Shown piece by piece: positions 48,712 through 61,154 of a DNA stretch of 64,000 bases. The notes beneath the pieces were generated by a model. The model saw only the letters and a program-made list of their open reading frames with translations. It did not search any database and was not told the origin of the DNA. Source of the DNA: Rotaria sordida (taxonomy: Eukaryota; Rotifera; Eurotatoria; Philodinida; Philodinidae); contig CAJNOL010001163.1 in NCBI GenBank assembly GCA_905250125.1, positions 1 through 64,000 on the forward strand. Reading direction: 5' to 3'. Position numbers and translations under genes: made by a program. Position 1 is the stretch's first letter, and the number at the start of each line of letters is the position of its first letter.

Positions 48712-49407
48712 ATGCAACTTTCATTGATTTTATTATTTATTCCTTTGACTTTTATCAATAGTCAATCTACAGCACCAATATGGCCGAATTATTTTACATA
48801 TCAATGGACAATGGCACATGTTTATGATGATATTCAATTACCTCCTTATAGTACAATTCCAGTGTTAAATACAACTGTAGGTCGTGGTCGAACTTATTAT
48901 GATTGGTCACTTCCAGCTATGATTGAATATTATTATGATATATGTATTCCAATATTTGAAGCAACGAGCAATAATTTTACATGTAACTTTTTAAATGTGA
49001 ATGAAATAGCTTATCTTGTTGTAACTGATCCTCGAGCAACTGGTCGACCACCATGTTGTATTTTTCAAAATCCATGGAATCCACCAGCACCAGATTTCTT
49101 ACAAAAAGCATCTGGAGTTAAATACAATGGCACAGGTCTATTTTATACACGACCTGTTCGTTGGTGGGTTCTTGATGATCCACAAGATCCAGCTGGTCCA
49201 TTTGGTTATTCATTTTTTGAAGATACATGTAAATCCTCATCATCATTAACACCAGAAAATATGATGTGTACACCATCACAATTCTTTTTTCGAGCTACTA
49301 CTGGTTTTGCTAGTCAATTTTTTGATAATTATAAAGTTGAAAAACCTGATCCAAGTGTTTTTACTGTTCCAGATTCATGTATTGATGCTCAACCATGTGA
49401 TGTTTGA
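48712..49407 (+). CDS. Secreted eight-cysteine protein of unknown family
   Basis: An intronless 231-residue frame. Residues 1-17 form a signal peptide (MQLSLILLFIPLTFINS). The mature chain is rich in aromatic residues and proline: YFTYQWTMAHVYDDIQLPPY, MIEYYYDICIPIFEATSNN, RPPCCIFQNPWNPPAPDFL and YTRPVRWWVLDDPQDPAGPF. Eight cysteines (one pair adjacent) could give four disulfides. Several NxT/S glycosylation sites are present (NTT, NFT, NGT). No membrane anchor or known domain recognised. A strong TATA box and a poly-A-signal-like AATAAA just downstream (about 49429) suggest a highly expressed, compact gene. Function unknown. Confidence 0.8.
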   Translation: MQLSLILLFIPLTFINSQSTAPIWPNYFTYQWTMAHVYDDIQLPPYSTIPVLNTTVGRGRTYYDWSLPAMIEYYYDICIPIFEATSNNFTCNFLNVNEIAYLVVTDPRATGRPPCCIFQNPWNPPAPDFLQKASGVKYNGTGLFYTRPVRWWVLDDPQDPAGPFGYSFFEDTCKSSSSLTPENMMCTPSQFFFRATTGFASQFFDNYKVEKPDPSVFTVPDSCIDAQPCDV

Positions 49408-49557
49408 TATTTTCTTTGATCTAATTTTAAATAAAGAGAAAACAAAAAATTCATCTCAATGATGTCATTCTAATAGATTCGCTTATAAGAAATTTCAATA
49501 ATGATTAAATATAATAAAAAAAAAAAAAAACTATAATTTTTTTTAGCGCGTTTCAGG

Positions 49558-49575
49558 TAGCATACTTGTATGCTA
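49558..49575. repeat. Perfect 8-bp inverted repeat
   Basis: TAGCATAC and GTATGCTA separated by 2 bp, downstream of the secreted-protein gene. Function unknown; could be chance or a protein site. Confidence 0.5.
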
Positions 49576-49682
49576 TCAAATAGGTCAGCTTACTCATTTT
49601 TTTTTCTCTTTTATCTTAACCGATATTGTCTATTATCAATAGAAAAGAAGCAAATTAAAGTATTCTCTCTCTGGTCGACACT

Positions 49683-50574
49683 ATGAATTCAATATGGCTA
49701 TGTCCCGATTGCGGATACTTTTTTCGATAAATTAAAGAAAAATGGTCGCATTATAGAATCAACACAAGATTTACTATGTAAAAAAAAATTCATTAAAAAC
49801 GAATTGAACTTCGTATCGAAGTTACGATAAAAAAATTGATCATAAAAGAACATGGAACTTTGTAACAATGTTTGAATAAAAATTGGACGACTCTTCAATT
49901 TTTAAAATTTTCGATTTATCTGTCAAAAAAGTCAAAGAACTCGCGAACGATTATTATACAGTGCTTCATATCCAAATTCATATTGAGAAATGTATACAAG
50001 TAAAAAGATAAAAATCTTATCATCATCGATGGATATTGAAAAAGAAAATATGTCATGATGTAAATATTGTCAAAAATTCTTTTCCTAATTATTTATATTT
50101 ATGTCATCATATACAAAATTATTCATTTAAAAGAAACTGATTGATATTGTAATAAATGTGAAAAAGTAAATATCTTTCTCTTTTGTTTTTTTCGTACAGA
50201 TATTCGAGATAAAATCTTATACATGTAAACATTGTGATTATCACAGTATGTATCATTCATCAATTAAAGATCATTCGAATAAATCACTTACAACAGTGAG
50301 TATGAAGAAAAAGGTCTTTGTTGCACAAAAATATCGAATTTAATTCAATAAATTTCAATCGAGAAAACAAATAAAACCAAAGCATTTTATTTCTATTGAT
50401 ACAAATCGATTTTTCTCATTTTTATTTCTATGATCATTTATCGTATATTCCAACAATGATAAATGCAATGTATCCTATTGATCAAAAACGATTTGAAATT
50501 GAGAAAATTTTAGATTTATCATTAAGTAATAGTAAGAAAAGAAAGAAACGTTCGACTGACAATGACATAGTTTA
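49683..50574 (+). pseudogene. Degenerate C2H2 zinc-finger gene
   Basis: Several pieces carry zinc-finger pairs: MNSIWLCPDCGYFF (49683), CKYCQKFFPNYLYLCHH (about 50065, in shifted frames) and SYTCKHCDYHSMYHSSIKDH (about 50217). A basic C-terminal piece, SLSNSKKRKKRSTDNDIV, ends at 50574. They are separated by stops and frameshifts that no plausible intron set repairs fully. Best read as a decayed gene; a real gene with unusual introns cannot be excluded. Confidence 0.45.
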
Positions 50575-50669
50575 ATTAATTTATTTCTTTTTCTATATAA
50601 ATATTTATATAAAATAAAAAGAAATGAAAGAAAATTTGCTTTGTTTTTGTCTTTCTTTTTTTTGTTTTT

Positions 50670-53600
50670 CTATCGAATATTATTTGTTGGGCGTATTAAA
50701 GCTGATAATTCTTCATCATGTTTTGATTTAAATGAACGATAAATAGCTAGAATAAGAAATGTTGCAAATAAAACGATAAATAACATTGAACAAAGCATAA
50801 TCCATGTAAATTTTAATAGACCACCAGCATATAATGGTCCAACAATTGTTGCTACATTTATAACAAAACGTTGAACACCTTGACCAATACCTTGTTCATC
50901 ATTATTAATTTGTTGTGTAAATAAACTTGTACTTGTAACAACAATAAGTGGTAATGCAAGAATATCCAATGCAACAAATAGAAGAAATATAGGTAAATAT
51001 TTTTGTGTACCTGGTTGTGAAAAAGGTAAAATAATAACAGCAATAAGACAAGCTAAACTAAGAAGTATATAACCAAATAAAAGTATTGATTGATCTTGAA
51101 ATTTTTTTGTTATATAATGTAATAAAACATAAACAAGTGTTATCTCAATACCAGCTATTGCAAATAAAATTGATACTTCTAATTCATGCCACTTAAATTG
51201 TCGATTTGTAAATGGTGTTAATGTTGTTTCAAGTGCTGTTTGATTAAAATATGCAATAAATGATGTTATTAGAAGAACCTAAAATTTGATCAATGAATTA
51301 TGTTGTTGTTGTTGTTGTTTTTGTGAAATAGAGACCTGCACTAGAGTCAACTAAATGTCTCATTAATAAACCAGATTTAACATAAGAAATTTTTTAAATT
51401 GTAAGTTTTATTCTTTGGTATTCACCGTATAAACTAGTATATTTTTGAGATTCGATTGATGTCCCTTTGAGACCTACGCTCATAAAAAACAAATTGAAGT
51501 CAACCTTGACCCCAACTTTTCCTCACTTTTGTAAAGTCCTGAGAAGACATGACTAGAACCTTCAAAATACATCAGTTTGTGTAATGAATATAAAAGAATC
51601 TCTCGTGTTCAATCTACTTTGCTGATAGGCAATTTAGAGAGTTCCGACTGATCGTAAAAATGATTACGATGCAGATCTTTAGTGTTAAAGTGTAGGAGTA
51701 AAAATTTGCATTCCTCTCGCCTTCCACAAATTGCGACTAACACTTTAGTAATACTGCCCTCCGCCTTGTCGCATCACAACAAGTTAAATAAAATACTTTT
51801 TTAAAAATATTATCGTATTTTTACTGATATAGAGTCAGTGAGAAATCTAAGTAAAATGATATCAAAATATTATTTAGATTTTACAATAGAAAACAAAAAC
51901 AAAATCATTTTGGATAAACATTATTTATCACGTACTATTATCACCGGTTGTTTGCATATTGTATAAACACGTTTCAATGCTTGACTAAATGAATAATTAT
52001 TTAACGGAGTTGATGAGACTTTATGATCAACCTCAAAAAAAAAAAGAAAAAGAAAAATTAAATATTTTTTCTTTTTGTTTTTTTTTTGCTATTCAATATA
52101 AACTTACTGATGACAATGGTGAATCAAAAAAGAAAAAAAGAGTCAAAATTGCGAGTATTAACCATAAGATTGCCATGAGTAAACCAGGTGAATTATACAT
52201 GGTTACACGAATACCAAATAATACAAAATTCATTTGTTTTAATAATATTGTAAAGCATGGACCTACTAAAAGACCTATTTGACGACATCCTATAAATAAA
52301 ATAAAGTTAATAAATTTTCTTTTCTTGTTTTCTTGATTGTATTACCAAGTACTTTTGATAAAAGTTGTGTACGAGTTTTTGGTGTTGACCGTCTTGATAT
52401 TTCTGCTAATAATGGTGGCTGAAAAACAGATTATAAAAAAGGTAATATTTATATGTAAGATGTCGACGATTCGAAATCTGAGCAAAAACGTTTTTTATCC
52501 TGGTTGAATAGAGCACATCGAGTTATCTATAATAGCATTATTTTTGACATAGTCAGACAATGTTTTTGTATTGAAACTTAAGTTTTTAAAAAACAAAAAA
52601 ATCAGGAGAATTCTATAAAAGTTGAAATACACCTACTCAATAGTCTTAATATTTATTCAAATATTTTTTTCAATTTAATTCGTCATATAGGAAAAAACTT
52701 ATGCATTCTTTTCAAAAAAAAAGATTTATTTCATTGTTGAGAAAATCGATTTTTTTTTCCAACACCATAGATACGAATTTGTATTTTAAGATTCTGATCA
52801 TCAAAATTTTAGTGAAATATCATATTTAGAATCAGCACAAAAATTTTCATCGAATAGTATATTCAATATTTAAAATTAATTTTCCTCAAAAATCCGACGT
52901 TGAAAGAAGCACAAGTATGAGTATTCGAAAATAATAGTAAGAGAGTATAAGGACTGAAATTTGATGAAAATTAATTTTCAGTATTGAATATATTATTCAA
53001 TGCAGATTTTTTATATCGATTTTGAATATAATATTCGTCTAAAGTTTGTGATGATAAAAATCTTATTTATGGCGTTGTTTCAATTTTTTCATAGGCTTTA
53101 CAGATTTTTTTTTGTTAAACTTAAACTTTATAACAAAATACATTGTTCGATTATATCAACAAACAATATTTTTATCGGTGACTTGAGGAGCTCGATTCAA
53201 CTGTGATTAAAAAAAAAAACTTTTTTTTTTTGCTCAAATTTCAACACCTTGAAAATAATTCTCTTACCACTAATCCCATTCCAATACCAGCAATTAATCG
53301 AGATATAACAACAATATAAATATTAATACCAATAAAATAAAGTATATTACCAATTATCTTAAATAAAATACCAAATAGAACAAGTCGTTTTAATGAAATA
53401 CCAATATCATTAAGATATCCAAGTATAATGCCAGCAATTGCACCTGATAGAGCAAACACAGATAAAAGTATACCCATAACAAAACCACCATAATGATATC
53501 GCATAAATGTATTTATATAACCCCAAGCTGTAGGTAGAATAATTGCATAATCAATACCTAAAGATAAATTTTTCCTTGAGAAAAAAATATTAAAAAAAAA

Positions 53601-53884
53601 AAATTTATTATACCAGTTAGAAAAGCAATTATACCGATAATTATTAAAGTTAATATTCTTTCTCGACGTTCAATTGGTGTTAATATATTCATATGATTGT
53701 CTGAAATTTGATTAGATTTTTGATATTCATCATTTTTTAAAATTGAATTTTGATTTATTCCTATTGAATTAGAAGATATTTGTTGCTTTGGCGCATTATC
53801 AATTGTTTCTAATAATTCATGATCTTTTTCTTCATTTATCGATTGTGCTATTTGTTGTTGATAATTTATATGATCAGTAGTCAT
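50670..53884 (-). CDS. Major facilitator superfamily transporter, MFSD8/CLN7-like
   Basis: Twelve-helix MFS membrane protein, the family that includes lysosomal MFSD8. A polar 85-residue N-tail (MTTDHINYQQQIAQSINEEK...) leads to the first helix (RILTLIIIGIIAFLTGI). Next come DYAIILPTAWGYINTFM and YHYGGFVMGILLSVFALSGA, the A-motif region GYLNDIGISLKRLVLFGILF, and SRLIAGIGMGLV. The second half has NMYNSP-like VTMYNSPGLLMAILWLIL, ALETTLTPFTNRQFKWHELE, and ends GPLYAGGLLKFTWIMLCSML plus KHDEELSALIRPTNNIR. A small exon at about 51934-52035 (STPLNNYSFSQALKRVYT) links the halves. The order and the ETTLTP motif match MFSD8. Introns of 0.65-0.85 kb lie at about 51283-51933 and 52420-53270. Substrate not deducible. 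Confidence 0.85.
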
Positions 53885-55753
53885 AATGAATCAAAAAAAA
53901 AATAAAAAAATAAAAATTTCTATAAGAATACATATTCAATATAGACAAATATAGAAAAAAAAACGAAAAAAGAAGACTACATTTTTTTTGCCGGATAATT
54001 AACTAATATTCTTTCCTTTTTCTTTTCTTATCTCCTGCTTCCACCCAATCATCCTAATAAATATTCCTTACAGCATACTAATTCATATAAATCTTGTCTT
54101 GTCTATGTTAAAACAAAAACTAATCTCAATGGAAAAAAATTTTTTTTTTTTTGTTTTTTTTGTTCCATCGAGATTCTAATTATTAATAAACTAATGAATA
54201 TTCGTATATGAAATGTTACTCGTAATAATTTATTCTATGTTCATTTAGTTGGATGATTAATTATTGTCAGTAGTGACAAGCGGATTTTTCTAGATAAATA
54301 CTCATTTTTTGTACTATGACCTTGATATTTATAATAAATAAAGGATAAAAATCAATAACATATGGAAATGTATTATACGATAGGACGAAAATCTATTTCT
54401 AGTCGATTGTCTATCTATAATCAAATCTTGTCAATGATTAATCATCAATACCATCTGTACCTTTATCGCATGGAATAATCATGAAGAGATTTGTTTTTGT
54501 TCTTCATTTCAGGTGCCATTATACACGGGTTGTTAAAGAATCGAAAAAAAAAAGATTCGTTCTCATACATTTTACAAAATGTTTTATTCTTTTTTCTCTG
54601 TATGCTGCCATTACTACGACTATGAATATCTTTCATGGATGTAAGAGAGGGTGAAAAAGTAAAAGAACGCATACATATATCGATGATTGACAATAGCTTA
54701 GAAAAGAAAAAGGATAAAGAATAAGAGACATTACCACTATCCTCATCGTATTAAATAACAACAACAAAAACTTGGAATCCAATGCACGTCGTTGATGATC
54801 AGAATAGCAAGAAGAAGAAAAAAAAGAGTTTGTCATCTATCAACTTCTATCATTTTGATTAATCTACATACGCATGAATGTCTAAATACGTTGGAACTAT
54901 TACTATTTTGAAGCTTATACAATGACAGAAAAAAAAACGTAAGAGAATAATTTTCTTTTTATCATAAAATGATAGACAAAGAATTTTCTAGGGCGATAGA
55001 AGCTAAAATCATTTCCGTTTTATTATCGCTGTTTAATGTATAGGAAGTGGCTTTGGTCAACAAAAGGCATACATGTAAGATTGAAGAGTAGACTTTTTGA
55101 TAAAAAAGAACTTAAACATTCTATCTTTTATTATTATGCAATAGAATTTATTTACTTGTTCAAATAAAAACCATTTTTTTTTGTAGAACTAAACAAGTGC
55201 TAAGTCACGAAGTATAATCAAATATAATATTTAAATATTTGAACATAAAAGTACTATATAAAAGCATTTGTTGTGTTCTCATTAGAGAAGAACAAAAGTA
55301 TATTCTATTTTTTTCAAGTCATATTCAACAATATTTGGCTTAAAAATTAAAAATTAAAAATCATTTGTCACATTTATTTGATAAAAATTTCATTTTGTCG
55401 ACGTAGTTATGGTAGATCTAACATAAGTTTTATGTCTATGCTGATAGTATATAATATTAGTAATCATTTATAGCAATAAATTTCATAAGCTGTTTATTAT
55501 AATTAGCAAACTTCATATGAAAGGAAAAGGAGGACAGATGGTTTATATGTTTGATTATTGAAAGACATATATTTTATTGTTAAGTGACACATTGAAAAAT
55601 GTCATATAATAAATGAAAATATATGAAAAAGTTTACAATATTGTCTTCAATAATGTAAATAGTGTTTATATAATTTGATTTTATTATAAGATTAAAAAGC
55701 AGTTGAACCAATAATGTTCAATGATTAAATATTCAAATAAGCATTGACTCAAT
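53885..55753. other. Gene-poor intergenic DNA
   Basis: AT-rich upstream flank of the MFS gene. Short open stretches have random-looking peptides. An acceptor-like TTCTTATAG occurs about 30 bp upstream of the MFS ATG. No gene or repeat recognised. Confidence 0.5.
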
Positions 55754-55912
55754 TAAGTATTTTATTCAGAGTTTCTCTTCTGGAAGGACGAATATTTTAT
55801 TTTGAGAGCACAGACACATAGTACATAGTACAATAGCCGTAAACTCCGAAAGAGTCAACCAGATCTTTGGAGAGGTACCGTTCTCTCAGCCATTACACTG
55901 GATAAAATATTG
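55754..55912. mobile_element. Short MITE, copy 2
   Basis: Bounded by TTAAGTATTTTATTCAG and CTGGATAAAATATTG, an imperfect inverted repeat matching the ends of the 97-bp element at 37667-37763. Both carry a TTC/TCTTC...AAGGACG motif next to the left end and a CTCTC motif near the right end. About 160 bp, non-coding. Confidence 0.55.
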
Positions 55913-58900
55913 TGCTTTTGGCGTTATAATATAAATGAATTCAATTCTTTTTACAGAACTTTATGAAATAAACTCAAATATCCATAAAACATTCCTAACT
56001 ACGTATTTACAATAATTAAATAAAAAAAAAAGATCGACAAGAAAGAAAAATAAATAGTTTACATTTTTCTTTATCATAACTGTTTATTTTTATAAAATTT
56101 AAAATCTATTTCAATTGACTAATCTCTGTAATCATTAGCAATATGATTTTCATCTAACTTAATAATCTGACGATTCTTATATTTGTCTACAATTGACATT
56201 GTCTCGTTTCTTTCTTTCCAGTTATTTATTAATATATACATATATAACTTTTCAATCTCTTTGACTATAAGTCCAAAGTATTTCAATGGCATTAATTATA
56301 TTTATAGACTCTATACTTATAATTTTGTTTTTTGTCTGATGATAATGTATATCATTCATGAGAAATACTAATCGACATGAAGCAAAAAACCAAAAAAAAA
56401 GAATACTGCCGTGTCAATTAGTTTGACTTGTCGCTGCCCATATCATAACATTAAGAAAGTTATGGTTATATGTGATATCATATATAATTATAACTTATCT
56501 ATCTTTATACTTAATTATGAAGTTATTATTTTTATTGCTAGGTAAAGATTATCTTGATATGATTGTATTATGTATTTGTTACACAAGATTCAATTTGAAT
56601 TGGTTTAAATATATTCTAAGATTACATTGTGTAGAGTGAGAAATTCGATAGGCAAAAAAACAATTAGTTAAAATAATCAATTTATAATTTTTCCTTATTA
56701 CTAATTATATGAAAAAATCAATTATCAAATGCAGAAAATTGACAATGAATCTCTTCAAACTTTATAATTTATATCAGAAGAGTATGGAATGATACACAAT
56801 CATTTTTGAATTGTATATACATATCGAAATTTTAGCAACTACTCAATATGAACCTTATTTTAGTGTCTGTTTTGATATTGTATAGTACTATTAGTTTATT
56901 ACTTTGCAAAGTAATAGCTATTTAAATACTATATACTATTTGTCGGAATAGTTCTCTAATACTGACTATTTTAAAGAACTGCTTTTGCATTCTTGTCTAA
57001 ATGGTTTCACGTTATTTGAAAGAAATAAAACATCAAGAACAAGTATTATCTTTTTCATCGATAGCATTCGTAAAGATGAAACCACACAATGATAAAACAT
57101 CGTAGGAAAAAAGAAAACATTTTGATGCATGTTAATACCCAATGTTCATAGATTTTGAATATCTATGACAAGGAAAAAATAATTCTATATTATTTACCAT
57201 GATATACTTATGAGATTAAATCCAAATAAATTCGAAGACTTGAATATGCAGTTAATAAACAGTTTGCATATATTATGTACCATTTTCTCCTATGAAAATT
57301 GCAGGAAAAAACAAAAAAATATGAATAATAGTATTGTATAATTTTTTATTTGCACAATTATTTGCTTCATTTATCTTGCTTGCTCCCTGAAGCAACAAAA
57401 TATTACATTTCGAGTCAAAAGTTTCAACACATACATATAGCAGCATCTATCGACATAAATTTTCGCTTGTTAACTAGTATTACTGAAGAACCACAACAAA
57501 TAGATCAAATACAAATAGGAATATTTATTGTCTTTAAAGTGCGCTGGCAATCGATTAAATTGTTTTATTTTTTTAACACAACCGACTCGTTGAAATTATG
57601 ATCTTGACTTGCAGTTCTTTTGAGAGAAAGAATTAACTATAACTCACTGAAGATATATGGTACGAAATTTATATAACTCTTGAAGTTTCTAATAGTAATA
57701 ACTTTTATTTTGAATATGTCACGTTTCATAGACATTAATGTTAAAGAATAAAAGGAAGAAACTTTTCAAAATTATTCATGCAATAACTCACAATGTTTTG
57801 ATATTGAACAATCTCTATGCTTTGTTTTATTTGACTTTTTTCAATAAACATATGATTTCTTTACAAAAATTGATAAGTTTAATAATTTCTTATTTGAAAT
57901 TATTATTTAACATAAACTGAAAGGCTTCTGAATTCGTATAAAACTATTATTAGTGATGGAAAGACAGTATAAGCTATAAAATTTTATTTTTATGCTATAT
58001 TTCATATTTATTTATGTCGAGATATTTTTTTTTTACAGTTATATGAGATTAGTAGTTAACAAAACCTTTTCTTTAACAATTAATGATAATAATATAATGT
58101 AATATAATTTTACAAATAAGAATTTTTGACTTGTTTTAGTTAGTACAGTCATCATCAGCTGTCAAGACATCCCTTGTGACGTTAGCTTAACTATTTATCA
58201 GGGAACAAATAATAACAACTAGAAAATCAAATTATAACAACAAGGCATCGATTTTAATCTATAATATAAACTAATCCATATACATATACAAATATATCAA
58301 TGGATATAATCTAGATTAAGATATAAATATTTGTCTTTATATGAATAAATTATTGCATTCAAGTATATAATTCTACGATAACAATAATAACTGAATTTTA
58401 AAGAAAGAAGACTTGAATAATAGCAAAATCATAATAAAACCTACACTAACAAGTGAAGTCTTTAAATGACTGTCCTAACTAAAAAACAAAAAAGTTGAAA
58501 ATTCCTATGTGTAAAAAAAATAATATTAAACTGCATTATTATCATTAATTGTTTATCATTATATTCATATTATTTAAGTGTTTTTTTTCTTGAGAGTCAT
58601 TTTTGATATATTTTTAAACAAAAATATCAATTGAAAAGTACTAATTATTGATAGTTGATAAGAGTTAGTTAAAAGCAGTATAGAAAAGTAAATTTAGAAT
58701 TCCGAGATAGAAAGTATTTAGTTTACACCAAATTTAACTTTTGATACTTGGTAAACTTTTCGTGACTATAATCAATATATTTTACATGAACCAAGATCTT
58801 TATTATACAATGCAAAAGCATGATCTCAATATTTAGACCTATGATTTTGATAATGTGAAGACATTTATCAGCCGAAAGCTTTCGAACTCATTTTTCTAAA

Positions 58901-59086
58901 TTCTTATAAGCATGAATATCAATAAAAACGAGCAAAATAGATCAGCTTCAGTGTCTGAAAAATTGATAAAACTCTGGTGGACCATAAAATTTCAATCGGA
59001 CCATACCGATCTGATTCCAAATCTCTAACAAAGTGTACATCTAAATCACAAGAATCTTGTCTGAACAGACTATATCAGTAGTTTCA
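55913..59086. other. Gene-poor intergenic DNA
   Basis: About 3.2 kb of very AT-rich sequence without a credible gene. A perfect 20-bp palindrome TATTACTTTGCAAAGTAATA is at 56897-56916. Confidence 0.5.
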
Positions 59087-59386
59087 AACTTGAAACTTGA
59101 ATTCAATTCAGTTTTCAAGTTTCAAGTGAGTTTTCGATTTTCAACTTTCAACTTTCAAGTTTCAATGAAAATATAAACATTTTCGAGATATTGATTCACT
59201 AGTGCAGATAATCTTTATATAGTGATTGACTTTGAATGCTGATCTATTCAGATATATATTCATCCAACTTATCAACCCTTGCTCAACAAAATTCAAAAAA
59301 TAAATAACTATTTACTATGTCTCCTACATGTCTGGAAATGACTGGCTGCAAAAGGACTGATCGTGACGGGACTGATGAAGAAATGA

Positions 59387-59606
59387 GTGGCCAGTCCTTT
59401 CGCGGCGCCCACAGCAGCTGCGATGTGATGTATGTCGTAGCGTGGCCAGTCCTTTCGCGGCACCCACAGCAGCTGCGACGTGATGTATGTCGTAGTGTGG
59501 TCAGTCCTTTCGCGGCACCCACAGCAGCTGCAATGTGATGTATGTCGTAGCGTGGCCAGTCCTTTCGCGGCACCCACAGCAGCTGCGACATGATGTATGT
59601 CGTAGT
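59387..59606 (+). repeat. 55-bp tandem repeat, four copies
   Basis: Units start at 59387, 59442, 59497 and 59552, each beginning GTGGCCAGTCCTTTCGCGGC or a one-base variant and ending GATGTATGTCGTAG(C/T). A fifth unit breaks off after about 12 bp into the right arm. Much richer in G+C than the surroundings. Confidence 0.95.
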
Positions 59607-59839
59607 GTGGCCACTCATTTCTCCATCAGTCCCGTCGCGATCAGTCCTTTTGCAGCCAGTCATTTCCAGACATGTAGGAGACATAGTAAACAGTTATTTA
59701 TTTTTTGAATTTTGTCGAGCAAGGGTTGATAAGTTGAATGAATATATATCTGAATGGATCAGCATTCAAAGTCAATCACTATATAAAGATTATCTGCACT
59801 AGTGAATCAATATCTCCAAAATGTTTATATTTTCATTGA

Positions 59840-60000
59840 AAGTGGAACGTTGAAACTTGAAAGTCGAAAATTGAAACTTGAAACTTGAAACTTGAAACTT
59901 GAAACTTGAAACTTGAAAATTGAAACTTGAAACTTGAAACTTGAAAGTTGAAAATTGAAACTTGAAAGTTGAAAATTGAATTGAATTCAAGTTTCAAGTT
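59840..60000 (+). repeat. Heptamer array (CTTGAAA type)
   Basis: Repeated GAAACTT/GAAAATT units at the outer edge of the right arm. The complementary array is at 59087-59170 on the left. Confidence 0.85.
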
Positions 60001-61154
60001 TTACATATATGATTTTGAGTACGAATTCAATTCCTACAAACGATGCCTCGAATTAAAATTCTGATGTTTTATTTTAAACATATTTATACTTCATGCGAGC
60101 GAACTTAAACCTTGAGATGAAAAAAATAAAGTTTTGTAAATCAGTTCAAACATTCAAAAAACACTACATATGTCTGCATGTAACATGATGCTAATCGAAC
60201 AAGAGAGAACCATATTATGTCTTTATATAAGATTATAATCAATTGTTTTCAGTACTCTAGGCACGATGACTCATAAAAAGTTGCGCTTCAAAATACACGA
60301 TTTCGAAAGCATTATTTTTATTCGTTTTTTCCAGTAGAAATTCATTATCAACTCCTATCAGAGAGCCTATGATGGCGCTGCTGCCGCCACTGCGACAGCG
60401 TCAGCAGCACGAGAGATGCTTCAAAAAATACTATCGAGTCAGCTTTTTTTATTAGGAAGATTGTAAAGTTACATGGCTTTGCACCCGATTTGTGAGTCTA
60501 CAAGTCTAACAGTCAGAATTATGGTGAATCTATTAGATACAATCTAATTGTGCTAATTAAGCACAGTAACAGAAGAAATTTCCTAAGAATTTCTCGAAAA
60601 CCATCGCGGCACCAACAGATTTTTCAGCCGTGATGAACATATATGATTCGTATTGATCATTTTATTTACTATGATCAGTTTCATTAACAGTTGTACACAT
60701 AAGTTTAAATATAAATTAAATTGAATCTAAACTTTGTATGCAATACTTTTATCATATTCAATATCATCGATAAAAACTTTGGAACTTCATTCATATTATG
60801 AATTAGTTAAATTGCATTTATCTCTTAAATGAAATGAGTCTTTCCTGAAATGAAAATAATAAGATATGTATATCAATAATTCTTTAATAATATAAGATAG
60901 ATATTGACTTGTAATAACTGTAAAATTCTGTTGATATATTGCGTGAGTATTCTAACATATTTTATATATTAATCAGATTTGTTTATAGGATTTTAAAAGA
61001 AAATATCGAAATGATGTAGATGAAAAGAAAACTGAAATATATTGTATACTTTCTAATATTCAATAATGATCAAATTAGATTTTAATCATTTTTCTTATTC
61101 ACAAGCTTCTTTGTTTTTTTTCTCTCTTAAAGATTTCATAAAATAAATTAATTT
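60001..61154. other. Intergenic DNA, no gene recognised
   Basis: Downstream of the ankyrin gene. AT-rich except for a short GC-rich patch at about 60370-60416 (GATGGCGCTGCTGCCGCCAC...). No reading frame or RNA gene recognised. Confidence 0.5.

Larger units (their letters stand above)
59087..60000. mobile_element. Palindromic foldback-like element with internal tandem repeat
   Basis: A left arm (59087-59391) and right arm (about 59605-60000) are inverted copies. In the 227 bp nearest the centre they differ at about eight positions (roughly 96% identity). Outermost parts are arrays of a CTTGAAA-type heptamer, longer on the right (about 150 bp) than on the left (about 70 bp). Between the arms is a GC-rich array of four 55-bp units. 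Open frames across it are by-products of the repeat. The design recalls Foldback elements, whose inverted repeats are themselves tandemly repetitive. No target duplication or transposase identified. Confidence 0.8.

Noticed and set aside
57350..57601. 83-residue plus-strand frame in the gene-poor region.
   Set aside because: No domain, no conserved pattern, and typical of chance frames in this composition.
59365..59400. CTGATGA followed by GAAA, resembling a hammerhead ribozyme core.
   Set aside because: No stem II separates the two core boxes and the flanks do not form stems I and III; treated as chance.
59283..59684. Open frames of 70-133 residues across the palindromic element (e.g. with repeated GAAKGLTTLRHTS-like units).
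   Set aside because: All come from the 55-bp tandem repeat and its arms and appear on both strands; no start context, domain or codon bias of a gene.
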